Below, in pieces: positions 11,901 to 24,200 of a stretch of DNA of 64,000 bases. A model generated the notes under the pieces. It saw only the letters and a list, made by a program, of their open reading frames with translations, ran no database searches and was not told the DNA's origin. The number at the start of each line of letters is the position of its first letter. The first letter of the stretch is position 1. Origin of the DNA: Otis tarda (lineage: Eukaryota > Chordata > Aves > Otidiformes > Otididae); contig JAPMTP010000105.1 in the NCBI GenBank assembly GCA_026413225.1, positions 90,986-154,985 of the forward strand. The letters run 5' to 3'. Position numbers and translations under genes: made by a program.

Positions 11901-14900
11901 ACTCACCAGGGGTGGAGCTGACAACTCACAGCTGCATTCCAACTGCTTACCACGAGGCATCAGCCATTTTGCTGCAGGGACAAACTTGCTTCAGAGCAGG
12001 CAAAACTGCACTGGGCAGGGGATCTGAAGTGAAATAGGCAACCAAAAAAGCTCTTTTAGACTTTGTTTGGAGCCACCAACAGCCAGCTACAGTGCCTGTG
12101 CCTGTGCTGGCTGCTGGCAGCTTGTGGGCGGGCTCCTGACTCACCAGGGGTGGAGCTGACAACTCACAGCTGCATTCCAACTGCTTAACAGGAGGCATCA
12201 GCCATTTTGCTGCAGGGACAAACTTGCTTCAGAGCAGGCAAAACTGCACTGGGCAGGGGATCTGAAGTGAAATAGGCAACCAAAAAGCTCTTTTAGACTT
12301 TGTTTGGAGCCACCAACAGCCAGCTACAGTGCCTGTGCCTGGCTTGGCTGCTGGCAGCTTGTGGGCGGGCTCCTGACTCACCAGGGGTGGAGCTGACAAC
12401 TCACAGCTGCATTGCAACTGCTTACCACGAGGCGTCAGCCATTTTGCTGCAGGGACAAACTTGCTTCAGAGCAGGCAAAACTGCACTGGGCAGGGGATCT
12501 GAAGTGAAATAGGCAACCAAAAAGCTCTTTTAGACTTTGTTTGGAGCCACCAACAGCCAGCTACAGTGCCTGTGCCTGGGCTGGCTGCTGGCAGCTTGTG
12601 GGCGGGCTCCTGACTCACCAGGGGTGGAGCTGACAACTCACAGCTGCATTCCAACTGCTTACCAGGAGGCATCAGCCATTTTGCTGCAGAGACAAGCTTC
12701 AGAGCAGGCAAAACTGCACTGGGCAGGGGATCTGAAGTGAAATGGGCAACCAAAAAAGCTCTTTTAGACTTTGTTTGGAGCCACCAACAGCCAGCTACAG
12801 TGCCTGTGCCTGTGCTGGCTGCTGGCAGCTTGTGGGCGGGCTCCTGACTCACCAGGGGTGGAGCTGACAACTCACAGCTGCATTCCAACTGCTTACCACG
12901 AGGCATCAGCCATTTTGCTGCAGGGACAAACTTGCTTCAGAGCAGGCAAAACTGCACTGGGCAGGGGATCTGAAGTGAAATAGGCAACCAAAAAAGCTCT
13001 TTTAGACTTTGTTTGGAGCCACCAACAGCCAGCTACAGTGCCTGTGCCTGGGCTGGCTGCTGGCAGCTTGTGGGCGGGCTCCTGACTCACCAGGGGTGGA
13101 GCTGACAACTCACAGCTGCATTCCAACTGCTTACCACGAGGCGTCAGCCATTTTGCTGCAGGGACAAACTTGCTTCAGAGCAGGCAAAACTGCACTGGGC
13201 AGGGGATCTGAAGTGAAATAGGCAACCAAAAAAGCTCTTTTAGACTTTGTTTGGAGCCACCAACAGCCAGCTACAGTGCCTGTGCCTGTTTTGGCTGCTG
13301 GCAGCTTGTGGGCGGGCTCCTGACTCACCAGGGGTGGAGCTGACAACTCACAGCTGCATTCCAACTGCTTACCACGAGGCATCAGCCATTTTGCTGCAGG
13401 GACAAAATTGCTTCAGAGCAGGCAAAACTGCACTGGGCAGGGGATCTGAAGTGAAATAGGCAACCAAAAAAGCTCTTTTAGACTTTGTTTGGAGCCACCA
13501 ACAGCCAGCTACAGTGCCTGTGCCTGGGCTGGCTGCTGGCAGCTTGTGGGCGGGCTCCTGACTCACCAGGGGTGGAGCTGACAACTCACAGCTGCATTCC
13601 AACTGCTTACCACGAGGCATCAGCCATTTTGCTGCAGGGACAAACTTGCTTCAGAGCAGGCAAAACTGCACTGGGCAGGGGATCTGAAGTGAAATGGGCA
13701 ACCAAAAAGCTCTTTTAGACTTTGTTTGGAGCCACCAACAGCCAGCTACAGTGCCTGTGCCTGTTTTGGCTGCTGGCAGCTTGTGGGCGGGCTCCTGACT
13801 CACCAGGGGTGGAGCTGACAACTCACAGCTGCATTCCAACTGCTTACCAGGAGGCATCAGCCATTTTGCTGCAGAGACAAACTTGCTTCAGAGCAGGCAA
13901 AACTGCACTGGGCAGGGGATCTGAAGTGAAATGGGAACCAAAAAAGCTCTTTTAGACTTTGTTTGGAGCCACCAACAGCCAGCTACAGTGCCTGTGCCTG
14001 TGCTGGCTGCTGGCAGCTTGTGGGCGGGCTCCTGACTCACCAGGGGTGGAGCTGACAACTCACAGCTGCATTCCAACTGCTTACCACGAGGCGTCATCCA
14101 TTTTGCTGCAGGGACAAACTTGCTTCAGAGCAGGCAAAACTGCACTGGGCAGGGGATCTGAAGTGAAATAGGCAACCAAAAAAGCTCTTTTAGACTTTGT
14201 TTGGAGCCACCAACAGCCAGCTACAGTGCCTGTGCCTGGGCTGGCTGCTGGCAGCTTGTGGGCGGGCTCCTGACTCACCAGAGGTGCAGCTGAAAACTCA
14301 CAGCTGCATTGCAACTGCTTACCACGAGGCGTCAGCCATTTTGCTGCAGGGACAAACTTGCTTCAGAGCAGGCAAAACTGCACTGGGCAGGGGATCTGAA
14401 GTGAAATAGGCAACCAAAAAGCTCTTTTAGACTTTGTTTGGAGCCACCAACAGCCAGCTACAGTGCCTGTGCCTGTTTTGGCTGCTGGCAGCTTGTGGGC
14501 GGGCTCCTGACTCACCAGGGGTGGAGCTGACAACTCACAGCTGCATTCCAACTGCTTACCACGAGGCATCAGCCATTTTGCTGCAGGGACAAACTTGCTT
14601 CAGAGCAGGCAAAACTGCACTGGGCAGGGGATCTGAAGTGAAATAGGCAACCAAAAAAGCTCTTTTAGACTTTGTTTGGAGCCACCAACAGCCAGCTACA
14701 GTGCCTGTGCCTGTGCTGGCTGCTGGCAGCTTGTGGGCGGGCTCCTGACTCACCAGGGGTGGAGCTGACAACTCACAGCTGCATTCCAACTGCTTACCAC
14801 GAGGCATCAGCCATTTTGCTGCAGGGACAAACTTGCTTCAGAGCAGGCAAAACTGCACTGGGCAGGGGATCTGAAGTGAAATAGGCAACCAAAAAAGCTC

Positions 14901-17900
14901 TTTTAGACTTTGTTTGGAGCCACCAACAGCCAGCTACAGTGCCTGTGCCTGGGCTGGCTGCTGGCAGCTTGTGGGCGGGCTCCTGACTCACCAGGGGTGG
15001 AGCTGACAACTCACAGCTGCATTCCAACTGCTTACCACGAGGCATCAGCCATTTTGCTGCAGGGACAAACTTGCTTCAGAGCAGGCAAAACTGCACTGGG
15101 CAGGGGATCTGAAGTGAAATAGGCAACCAAAAAGCTCTTTTAGACTTTGTTTGGAGCCACCAACAGCCAGCTACAGTGCCTGTGCCTGTTTTGGCTGCTG
15201 GCAGCTTGTGGGCGGGCTCCTGACTCACCAGGGGTGGAGCTGACAACTCACAGCTGCATTCCAACTGCTTACCACGAGGCGTCAGCCATTTTGCTGCAGG
15301 GACAAACTTGCTTCAGAGCAGGCAAAACTGCACTGGGCAGGGGATCTGAAGTGAAATGGGCAACCAAAAAAGCTCTTTTAGACTTTGTTTGGAGCCACCA
15401 ACAGCCAGCTACAGTGCCTGTGCCTGGGCTGGCTGCTGGCAGCTTGTGGGCGGGCTCCTGACTCACCAGGGGTGGAGCTGACAACTCACAGCTGCATTCC
15501 AACTGCTTACCAGGAGGCATCAGCCATTTTGCTGCAGGGACAAACTTGCTTCAGAGCAGGCAAAACTGCACTGGGCAGGGGATCTGAAGTGAAATAGGCA
15601 ACCAAAAAAGCTCTTTTAGACTTTGTTTGGAGCCACCAACAGCCAGCTACAGTGCCTGTGCCTGGGCTGGCTGCTGGCAGCTTGTGGGCGGGCTCCTGAC
15701 TCACCAGGGTGGAGCTGACAACTCACAGCTGCATTCCAACTGCTTACCACGAGGCGTCAGCCATTTTGCTGCAGGGACAAACTTGCTTCAGAGCAGGCAA
15801 AACTGCACTGGGCAGGGGATCTGAAGTGAAATAGGCAACCAAAAAAGCTCTTTTAGACTTTGTTTGGAGCCACCAACAGCCAGCTACAGTGCCTGTGCCT
15901 GGGCTGGCTGCTGGCAGCTTGTGGGCGGGCTCCTGACTCACCAGGGGTGGAGCTGACAACTCACAGCTGCATTCCAACTGCTTACCACGAGGCATCAGCC
16001 ATTTTGCTGCAGAGACAAAATTGCTTCAGAGCAGGCAAAACTGCACTGGGCAGGGGATCTGAAGTGAAATGGGCAACCAAAAAAGCTCTTTTAGACTTTG
16101 TTTGGAGCCACCAACAGCCAGCTACAGTGCCTGTGCCTGGGCTGGCTGCTGGCAGCTTGTGGGCGGGCTCCTGACTCACCAGGGGTGGAGCTGACAACTC
16201 ACAGCTGCATTCCAACTGCTTACCACGAGGCGTCAGCCATTTTGCTGCAGGGGCAAACTTGCTTCAGAGCAGGCAAAACTGCACTGGGCAGGGGATCTGA
16301 AGTGAAATGGGCAACCAAAAAAGCTCTTTTAGACTTTGTTTGGAGCCACCAACAGCCAGCTACAGTGCCTGTGCCTTTGGCTGCTGGCAGCTTGTGGGCG
16401 GGCTCCTGACTCACCAGGGGTGGAGCTGACAACTCACAGCTGCATTCCAACTGCTTACCACGAGGCGTCAGCCATTTTGCTGCAGGGACAAACTTGCTTC
16501 AGAGCAGGCAAAACTGCACTGGGCAGGGGATCTGAAGTGAAATAGGCAACCAAAAAAGCTCTTTTAGACTTTGTTTGGAGCCACCAACAGCCAGCTACAG
16601 TGCCTGTGCCTGGGCTGGCTGCTGGCAGCTTGTGGGCGGGCTCCTGACTCACCAGGGGTGGAGCTGACAACTCACAGCTGCATTCCAAGTGCTTTCCACG
16701 AGGCGTCAGCCATTTTGCTGCAGGGACAAAATTGCTTCAGAGCAGGCAAAACTGCACTGGGCAGGGGATCTGAAGTGAAATAGGCAACCAAAAAAGCTCT
16801 TTTAGACTTTGTTTGGAGCCACCAACAGCCAGCTACAGTGCCTGTGCCTGGGCTGGCTGCTGGCAGCTTGTGGGCGGGCTCCTGACTCACCAGGGGTGGA
16901 GCTGACAACTCACAGCTGCATTCCAACTGCTTACCAGGAGGCATCAGCCATTTTGCTGCAGGGACAAACTTGCTTCAGAGCAGGCAAAACTGCACTGGGC
17001 AGGGGATCTGAAGTGAAATGGGCAACCAAAAAGCTCTTTTAGACTTTGTTTGGAGCCACCAACAGCCAGCTACAGTGCCTGTGCCTGTGCTGGCTGCTGG
17101 CAGCTTGTGGGCGGGCTCCTGACTCACCAGGGGTGGAGCTGACAACTCACAGCTGCATTCCAACTGCTTACCACGAGGCGTCAGCCATTTTGCTGCAGGG
17201 ACAAACTTGCTTCAGAGCAGGCAAAACTGCACTGGGCAGGGGATCTGAAGTGAAATAGGCAACCAAAAAAGCTCTTTTAGACTTTGTTTGGAGCCACCAA
17301 CAGCCAGCTACAGTGCCTGTGCCTGTGCTGGCTGCTGGCAGCTTGTGGGCAGGCTCCTGACTCACCAGAGGTGGAGCTGACAACTCACAGCTGCATTCCA
17401 ACTGCTTACCACGAGGCGTCAGCCATTTTGCTGCAGGGACAAACTTGCTTCAGAGCAGGCAAAACTGCACTGGGCAGGGGATCTGAAGTGAAATGGGCAA
17501 CCAAAAAGCTCTTTTAGACTTTGTTTGGAGCCACCAACAGCCAGCTACAGTGCCTGTGCCTGGGCTGGCTGCTGGCAGCTTGTGGGCGGGCTCCTGACTC
17601 ACCAGGGGTGGAGCTGACAACTCACAGCTGCATTCCAACTGCTTACCACGAGGCATCAGCCATTTTGCTGCAGGGACAAACTTGCTTCAGAGCAGGCAAA
17701 ACTGCACTGGGCAGGGGATCTGAAGTGAAATAGGCAACCAAAAAAGCTCTTTTAGACTTTGTTTGGAGCCACCAACAGCCAGCTACAGTGCCTGTGCCTG
17801 GGCTGGCTGCTGGCAGCTTGTGGGCGGGCTCCTGACTCACCAGGGGTGGAGCTGACAACTCACAGCTGCATTCCAACTGCTTACCAGGAGGCATCAGCCA

Positions 17901-20900
17901 TTTTGCTGCAGAGACAAGCTTCAGAGCAGGCAAAACTGCACTGGGCAGGGGATCTGAAGTGAAATGGGCAACCAAAAAAGCTCTTTTAGACTTTGTTTGG
18001 AGCCACCAACAGCCAGCTACAGTGCCTGTGCCTGTGCTGGCTGCTGGCAGCTTGTGGGCGGGCTCCTGACTCACCAGGGGTGGAGCTGACAACTCACAGC
18101 TGCATTCCAACTGCTTACCACGTGGCATCATCCATTTTGCTGCAGGGACAAACTTGCTTCAGAGCAGGCAAAACTGCACTGGGCAGGGGATCTGAAGTGA
18201 AATAGGCAACCAAAAAGCTCTTTTAGACTTTGTTTGGAGCCACCAACAGCCAGCTACAGTGCCTGTGCCTGGGCTGGCTGCTGGCAGCTTGTGGGCGGGC
18301 TCCTGACTCACCAGGGGTGGAGCTGAAAACTCACAGCTGCATTGCAACTGCTTACCACGAGGCATCAGCCATTTTGCTGCAGGGACAAACTTGCTTCAGA
18401 GCAGGCAAAACTGCACTGGGCAGGGGATCTGAAGTGAAATAGGCAACCAAAAAAGCTCTTTTAGACTTTGTTTGGAGCCACCAACAGCCAGCTACAGTGC
18501 CTGTGCCTGTTTTGGCTGCTGGCAGCTTGTGGGCGGGCTCCTGACTCACCAGGGGTGGAGCTGACAACTCACAGCTGCATTCCAACTGCTTACCACGAGG
18601 CATCAGCCATTTTGCTGCAGGGACAAACTTGCTTCAGAGCAGGCAAAACTGCACTGGGCAGGGGATCTGAAGTGAAATAGGCAACCAAAAAAGCTCTTTT
18701 AGACTTTGTTTGGAGCCACCAACAGCCAGCTACAGTGCCTGTGCCTGGGCTGGCTGCTGGCAGCTTGTGGGCGGGCTCCTGACTCACCAGGGGTGGAGCT
18801 GACAACTCACAGCTGCATTCCAACTGCTTACCACGAGGCATCAGCCATTTTGCTGCAGGGACAAACTTGCTTCAGAGCAGGCAAAACTGCACTGGGCAGG
18901 GGATCTGAAGTGAAATAGGTCAACCAAAAAAGCTCTTTTAGACTTTGTTTGGAGCCACCAACAGCCAGCTACAGTGCCTGTGCCTGGGCTGGCTGCTGGC
19001 AGCTTGTGGGCGGGCTCCTGACTCACCAGGGGTGGAGCTGACAACTCACAGCTGCATTCCAACTGCTTACCACGAGGCATCAGCCATTTTGCTGCAGAGA
19101 CAACTTGCTTCAGAGCAGGCAAAACTGCACTGGGCAGGGGATCTGAAGTGAAATGGGCAACCAAAAAAGCTCTTTTAGACTTTGTTTGGAGCCACCAACA
19201 GCCAGCTACAGTGCCTGTGCCTGTGCTGGCTGCTGGCAGCTTGTGGGCGGGCTCCTGACTCACCAGGGGTGGAGCTGACAACTCACAGCTGCATTCCAAC
19301 TGCTTACCACGAGGCATCAGCCATTTTGCTGCAGGGACAAACTTGCTTCAGAGCAGGCAAAACTGCACTGGGCAGGGGATCTGAAGTGAAATAGGCAACC
19401 AAAAAGCTCTTTTAGACTTTGTTTGGAGCCACCAACAGCCAGCTACAGTGCCTGTGCCTGGGCTGGCTGCTGGCAGCTTGTGGGCGGGCTCCTGACTCAC
19501 CAGGGGTGGAGCTGACAACTCACAGCTGCATTGCAACTGCTTACCACGAGGCGTCAGCCATTTTGCTGCAGGAGACAAACTTGCTTCAGAGCAGGCAAAA
19601 CTGCACTGGGCAGGGGATCTGAAGTGAAATAGGCAACCAAAAAAGCTCTTTTAGACTTTGTTTGGAGCCACCAACAGCCAGCTACAGTGCCTGTGCCTGT
19701 TTTGGCTGCTGGCAGCTTGTGGGCGGGCTCCTGACTCACCAGGGGTGGAGCTGACAACTCACAGCTGCATTCCAACTGCTTACCACGAGGCATCAGCCAT
19801 TTTGCTGCAGGGACAAACTTGCTTCAGAGCAGGCAAAACTGCACTGGGCAGGGGATCTGAAGTGAAATAGGCAACCAAAAAAGCTCTTTTAGACTTTGTT
19901 TGGAGCCACCAACAGCCAGCTACAGTGCCTGTGCCTGTGCTGGCTGCTGGCAGCTTGTGGGCGGGCTCCTGACTCACCAGGGGTGGAGCTGACAACTCAC
20001 AGCTGCATTCCAACTGCTTACCACGAGGCATCAGCCATTTTGCTGCAGGGACAAAACTTGCTTCAGAGCAGGCAAAACTGCACTGGGCAGGGGATCTGAA
20101 GTGAAATGGGCAACCAAAAAAGCTCTTTTAGACTTTGTTTGGAGCCACCAACAGCCAGCTACGGTGCCTGTGCCTGGGCTGGCTGCTGGCAGCTTGTGGG
20201 CGGGCTCCTGACTCACCAGGGGTGGAGCTGACAACTCACAGCTGCATTGCAACTGCTTACCACGAGGCGTCAGCCATTTTGCTGCAGGGACAAAATTGCT
20301 TCAGAGCAGGCAAAACTGCACTGGGCAGGGGATCTGAAGTGAAATAGGCAACCAAAAAAGCTCTTTTAGACTTTGTTTGGAGCCACCAACAGCCAGCTAC
20401 AGTGCCTGTGCCTGTTTTGGCTGCTGGCAGCTTGTGGGCGGGCTCCTGACTCACCAGGGGTGGAGCTGACAACTCACAGCTGCATTCCAACTGCTTACCA
20501 CGAGGCGTCAGCCATTTTGCTGCAGGGACAAACTTGCTTCAGAGCAGGCAAAACTGCACTGGGCAGGGGATCTGAAGTGAAATGGGCAACCAAAAAAGCT
20601 CTTTTAGACTTTGTTTGGAGCCACCAACAGCCAGCTACAGTGCCTGTGCCTGTGCTGGCTGCTGGCAGCTTGTGGGCGGGCTCCTGACTCACCAGGGGTG
20701 GAGCTGACAACTCACAGCTGCATTCCAACTGCTTACCAGGAGGCATCAGCCATTTTGCTGCAGGGACAAACTTGCTTCAGAGCAGGCAAAACTGCACTGG
20801 GCAGGGGATCTGAAGTGAAATAGGCAACCAAAAAGCTCTTTTAGACTTTGTTTGGAGCCACCAACAGCCAGCTACAGTGCCTGTGCCTGGGCTGGCTGCT

Positions 20901-21260
20901 GGCAGCTTGTGGGCGGGCTCCTGACTCACCAGGGGTGGAGCTGACAACTCACAGCTGCATTGCAACTGCTTACCACGAGGCGTCAGCCATTTTGCTGCAG
21001 GGACAAACTTGCTTCAGAGCAGGCAAAACTGCACTGGGCAGGGGATCTGAAGTGAAATAGGCAACCAAAAAAGCTCTTTTAGACTTTGTTTGGAGCCACC
21101 AACAGCCAGCTACAGTGCCTGTGCCTGGTCTGGCTGCTGGCAGCTTGTGGGCGGGCTCCTGACTCACCAGGGGTGGAGCTGACAACTCACAGCTGCATTC
21201 CAACTGCTTACCAGGAGGCATCAGCCATTTTGCTGCAGAGACAAGCTTCAGAGCAGGCAA

Positions 21261-24200
21261 AACTGCACCGGCAGGGGATCTGTAGTGAAATAGGCAACCA
21301 AAAAAGCTCTTTAAGACTTTTTGCTTTGGAGCCACCAACAGCCAGCTACAGCGCCTGTGCTCTTGGCCAGCTGCTGGCAGCTTGTGGGCGGGCTCCCGAC
21401 TCACCAGGGGTGGAGCTGAGAACTCACAGCTGCATTCCCAACTGCTTACCAGGAGGCATCAGCCATTTTGCTGTGCAGAGATAAACTTGTTTCAGAGCAG
21501 GCAAAACCGGTACTGGGCAGGTGATCTGAAGCGAAATGGTCAACCAATAATGCTCTTTTAGACTTTGTTTGGAGCCACCTACAGCCAGTTGTGGCCATGG
21601 TGCCTGTGCTCAGGTGCTGTCTGCTGGCAGCTTGTGGTTTGGCTCGTGGACTCACAAGGAGTGGAGCTGACAACTCACAGCTGCATTCCAACTGTTTACC
21701 ACGTGGCATCATCCATTTTGCTGCAGGGGCAAGATTGCTTCAGAGCAGGCAAAAACTGCACTGGGCAGGGGATCTGAATTGAAATAGGCAACCAAAAAAG
21801 CTCTTTTAGACTTTGTTTGGAGCCATCAACAGCCAGCCAGCAGTGCCTGTGCCTGGGCTTGCAGCTGGCAGCCAGTGGGCGGGCTCCCACCCACCAGGGG
21901 TGGAGCTGAAAACTCACAGCTGCACGGTAACCGCTTACCACTATGCGTCAGCCATTTTGATGCAGGGGACAAAACTTGCTTCAGAGCAGGCAAAACTGCA
22001 TTCGTCAGGGGAACTGAAGTGCGAAATGGGCAACCAAAAAAGCTCATTTAGACTTTGTTTGGAGCCACCAACAGCCAGCTACGGTGCCTGTGCTCTGTGC
22101 TTATTGCTGGCAGCTTGTGGGCGGGGTTCTGACTCACTAGGGGTGGAGATGAAAACTCAGCTAGCTGTTAGGTCTCCCATGTGCTTTCCACGAGGCGTAA
22201 GCCATTTTGCTGCTCTGACAAACTTGCTTCACAGCAGGCAAAACTGCACTGGGCATGGGATCTGAAGTGAAATAGGCAACCAAAAAAGCTCTTTTAGACT
22301 TTGTTTGGAGCCACCAACAGCCAGCTGCTGTGCCTGTGCCTGCTCTTGGCTGCTGGCAGCTTGTGTGCGGGCTCCTGACTCACCAGGGGTGAGCTGACAA
22401 CTCAGAGATGCATTCCAACTACTTACCAGGAGGCATCATCCATTTTGCTGCAGGGACAAAACTGTTTCAGAGCAGGCAGAACTGCACTGGGACAGGGGAT
22501 CTGAAGTGAAATAGGCAACCAAAAAAGCTCTTTTAGACTTTGGTTTGGAGCCACCAAGAGCCACATACGGTGCCTGTGCCTGGGCTGGCTGCTGGCAGCT
22601 TGTGGGCGGGCTCCTGACTCACCAGGGGTGGAGCTGACAACTCACAGCTGCATTGCAACTGCTTACCACGAGGCGCTGGCCATTTTGCTGCACGGACAAA
22701 ATAGCTTCAGAGCAGGCAAAACTGCACTGGGCAGGTGATCTGAAGTGAAATGGTCAACCAAATATGCTCTTTTAGACTTTGTTTGGAGCCACCAACAGCC
22801 AGCTATGGTGCCTGTGCCCGGTCTTGCTGCTGGCAGCTTGTGGGCGGGCTCCTGACTCACCAGGGGTGGAGCTGACATTATCCCCCAGCTGCACTCCAAC
22901 TTGCTGTCAATGTAAGTATCAGCCATTTTGCTGCGGAGACAAAGCTTCAGAGCAGGAAACCCAGTATTGGGCAGGGGATCTGGAAGTGATATAGGGAACC
23001 AATAAAGCTCTCTTAGACTTTGTTTGGAGCCACCAACAGCCAGCTACGGTGCCTGCTGCCTGTTTTAGCTGCTGGCAGCTTGTTATGCGGGCTCCTGACT
23101 CACCAGGGGTGGAGCTGACAACTCAAGGCAGGTGCATTGCAACTGCTTACAGGTGACGCAGGCGTCAGCCATTTTGCTGCAGGGACAAAATTAAGCTTCT
23201 GAGCAGGCAAAACTGCACTGGGCAGGGGATCTGGAAGTGAAATAGGAAGCAACCAAAAAAGCTCTTTTAGACTTTGCTTGGAGCCACCAACAGCCAGCCA
23301 CAGTGCCTGTGTTCAAATAGTCGCTGGCTGCTGGCAGCCAGGGCGGGCTCCTGGACTCACCAGGGGTGGAGTGTGACACTTCACAGCTGCATTGCAACTG
23401 CTTAGCACGAGGCGTCAGCCATTTTGCTGCAGGGACAAACTTGCTTAAGAGCAGGCAAAACTGCACTGGGCAGGGGAACTGAAGTGAAATGGTCAACCAA
23501 TAATGCTCTTTTAGACTTTGTTTGGAGCCACCAACAGCCAGCTACGGTGCCTGTGCCTGTGCTGGCTGCTGGCAGCTTGTGGGCGGGCTCCTGACTCACC
23601 AGGAGTGGAGCTGACAACTCACAGCTGCATTCCAACTGCTTAGCAAGTGGCATCATCCATTTTGCTGCAGGGGGCATGCTTGTTTCAGAGCAGGCAAAAC
23701 TGCACTGGGCAGGGGATCTGAAGCGAACAGGGCAACCTTCAAAATAGCTCTTTTAGACTTTGTTTGAAGCCACAAACAGCCAGCTACAGTGCCTGTGCCT
23801 GGCCAGCTGGCTGCTGGCAGCATGTGGGCGGGCTCCTGACTCACCAGGGGTGGAGCTGACAACTCACAGCTGCATTGCAACTGTTTAACACGATATGGCA
23901 CTAGCCATTTTGCTGCAGAGGACAAACTTGCTTCAGAGCAGGCAAAACTGCACTGGGTAGGTGATCTGAAGTGAAATGGCCAACCAAATATGCTCTTTTA
24001 GACTTTGTTTGGAGCCACCAAAAGCCAGCTACATGTGTGCGTCTGCGGGGCCTGGCCAGCTGCTGGCAGCTTGTGGGCGTGGCTCCTGACTCCATCAGGG
24101 GTGCACCTGACAACTCACAGCTGGCATTCAAACTGCTTGGTGAGAGGCATCAGCCATTTTGTCAGTGGTGAGACAAGCTTCAGAGGAGGCAAAACTGCAC

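Larger units (their letters stand above)
1..21260. repeat. Left satellite arm, 238-bp tandem monomer
   Basis: About 89 head-to-tail monomers, all in the same orientation, continuing off the left edge. The period is 238 bp, often 237 or 236 because an A-tract in CAACCAAAAAAGCTC varies from four to six A. Neighbouring monomers are near-identical; differences sit at a few fixed positions: GGGCTGG, GTGCTGG, GTTTTGG or GGTCTGG at the start of the CTGCTGGCAGCTTG block, CCACGAGG versus CCAGGAGG, CATTCC versus CATTGC, GAAATAG versus GAAATGG. Almost all monomers here have GCTACAGTG and the CAACCAAAAAA form. The high homogeneity suggests recent amplification or gene conversion. I do not recognise it as a named satellite. 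No gene is seen in it. Confidence 0.97.
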
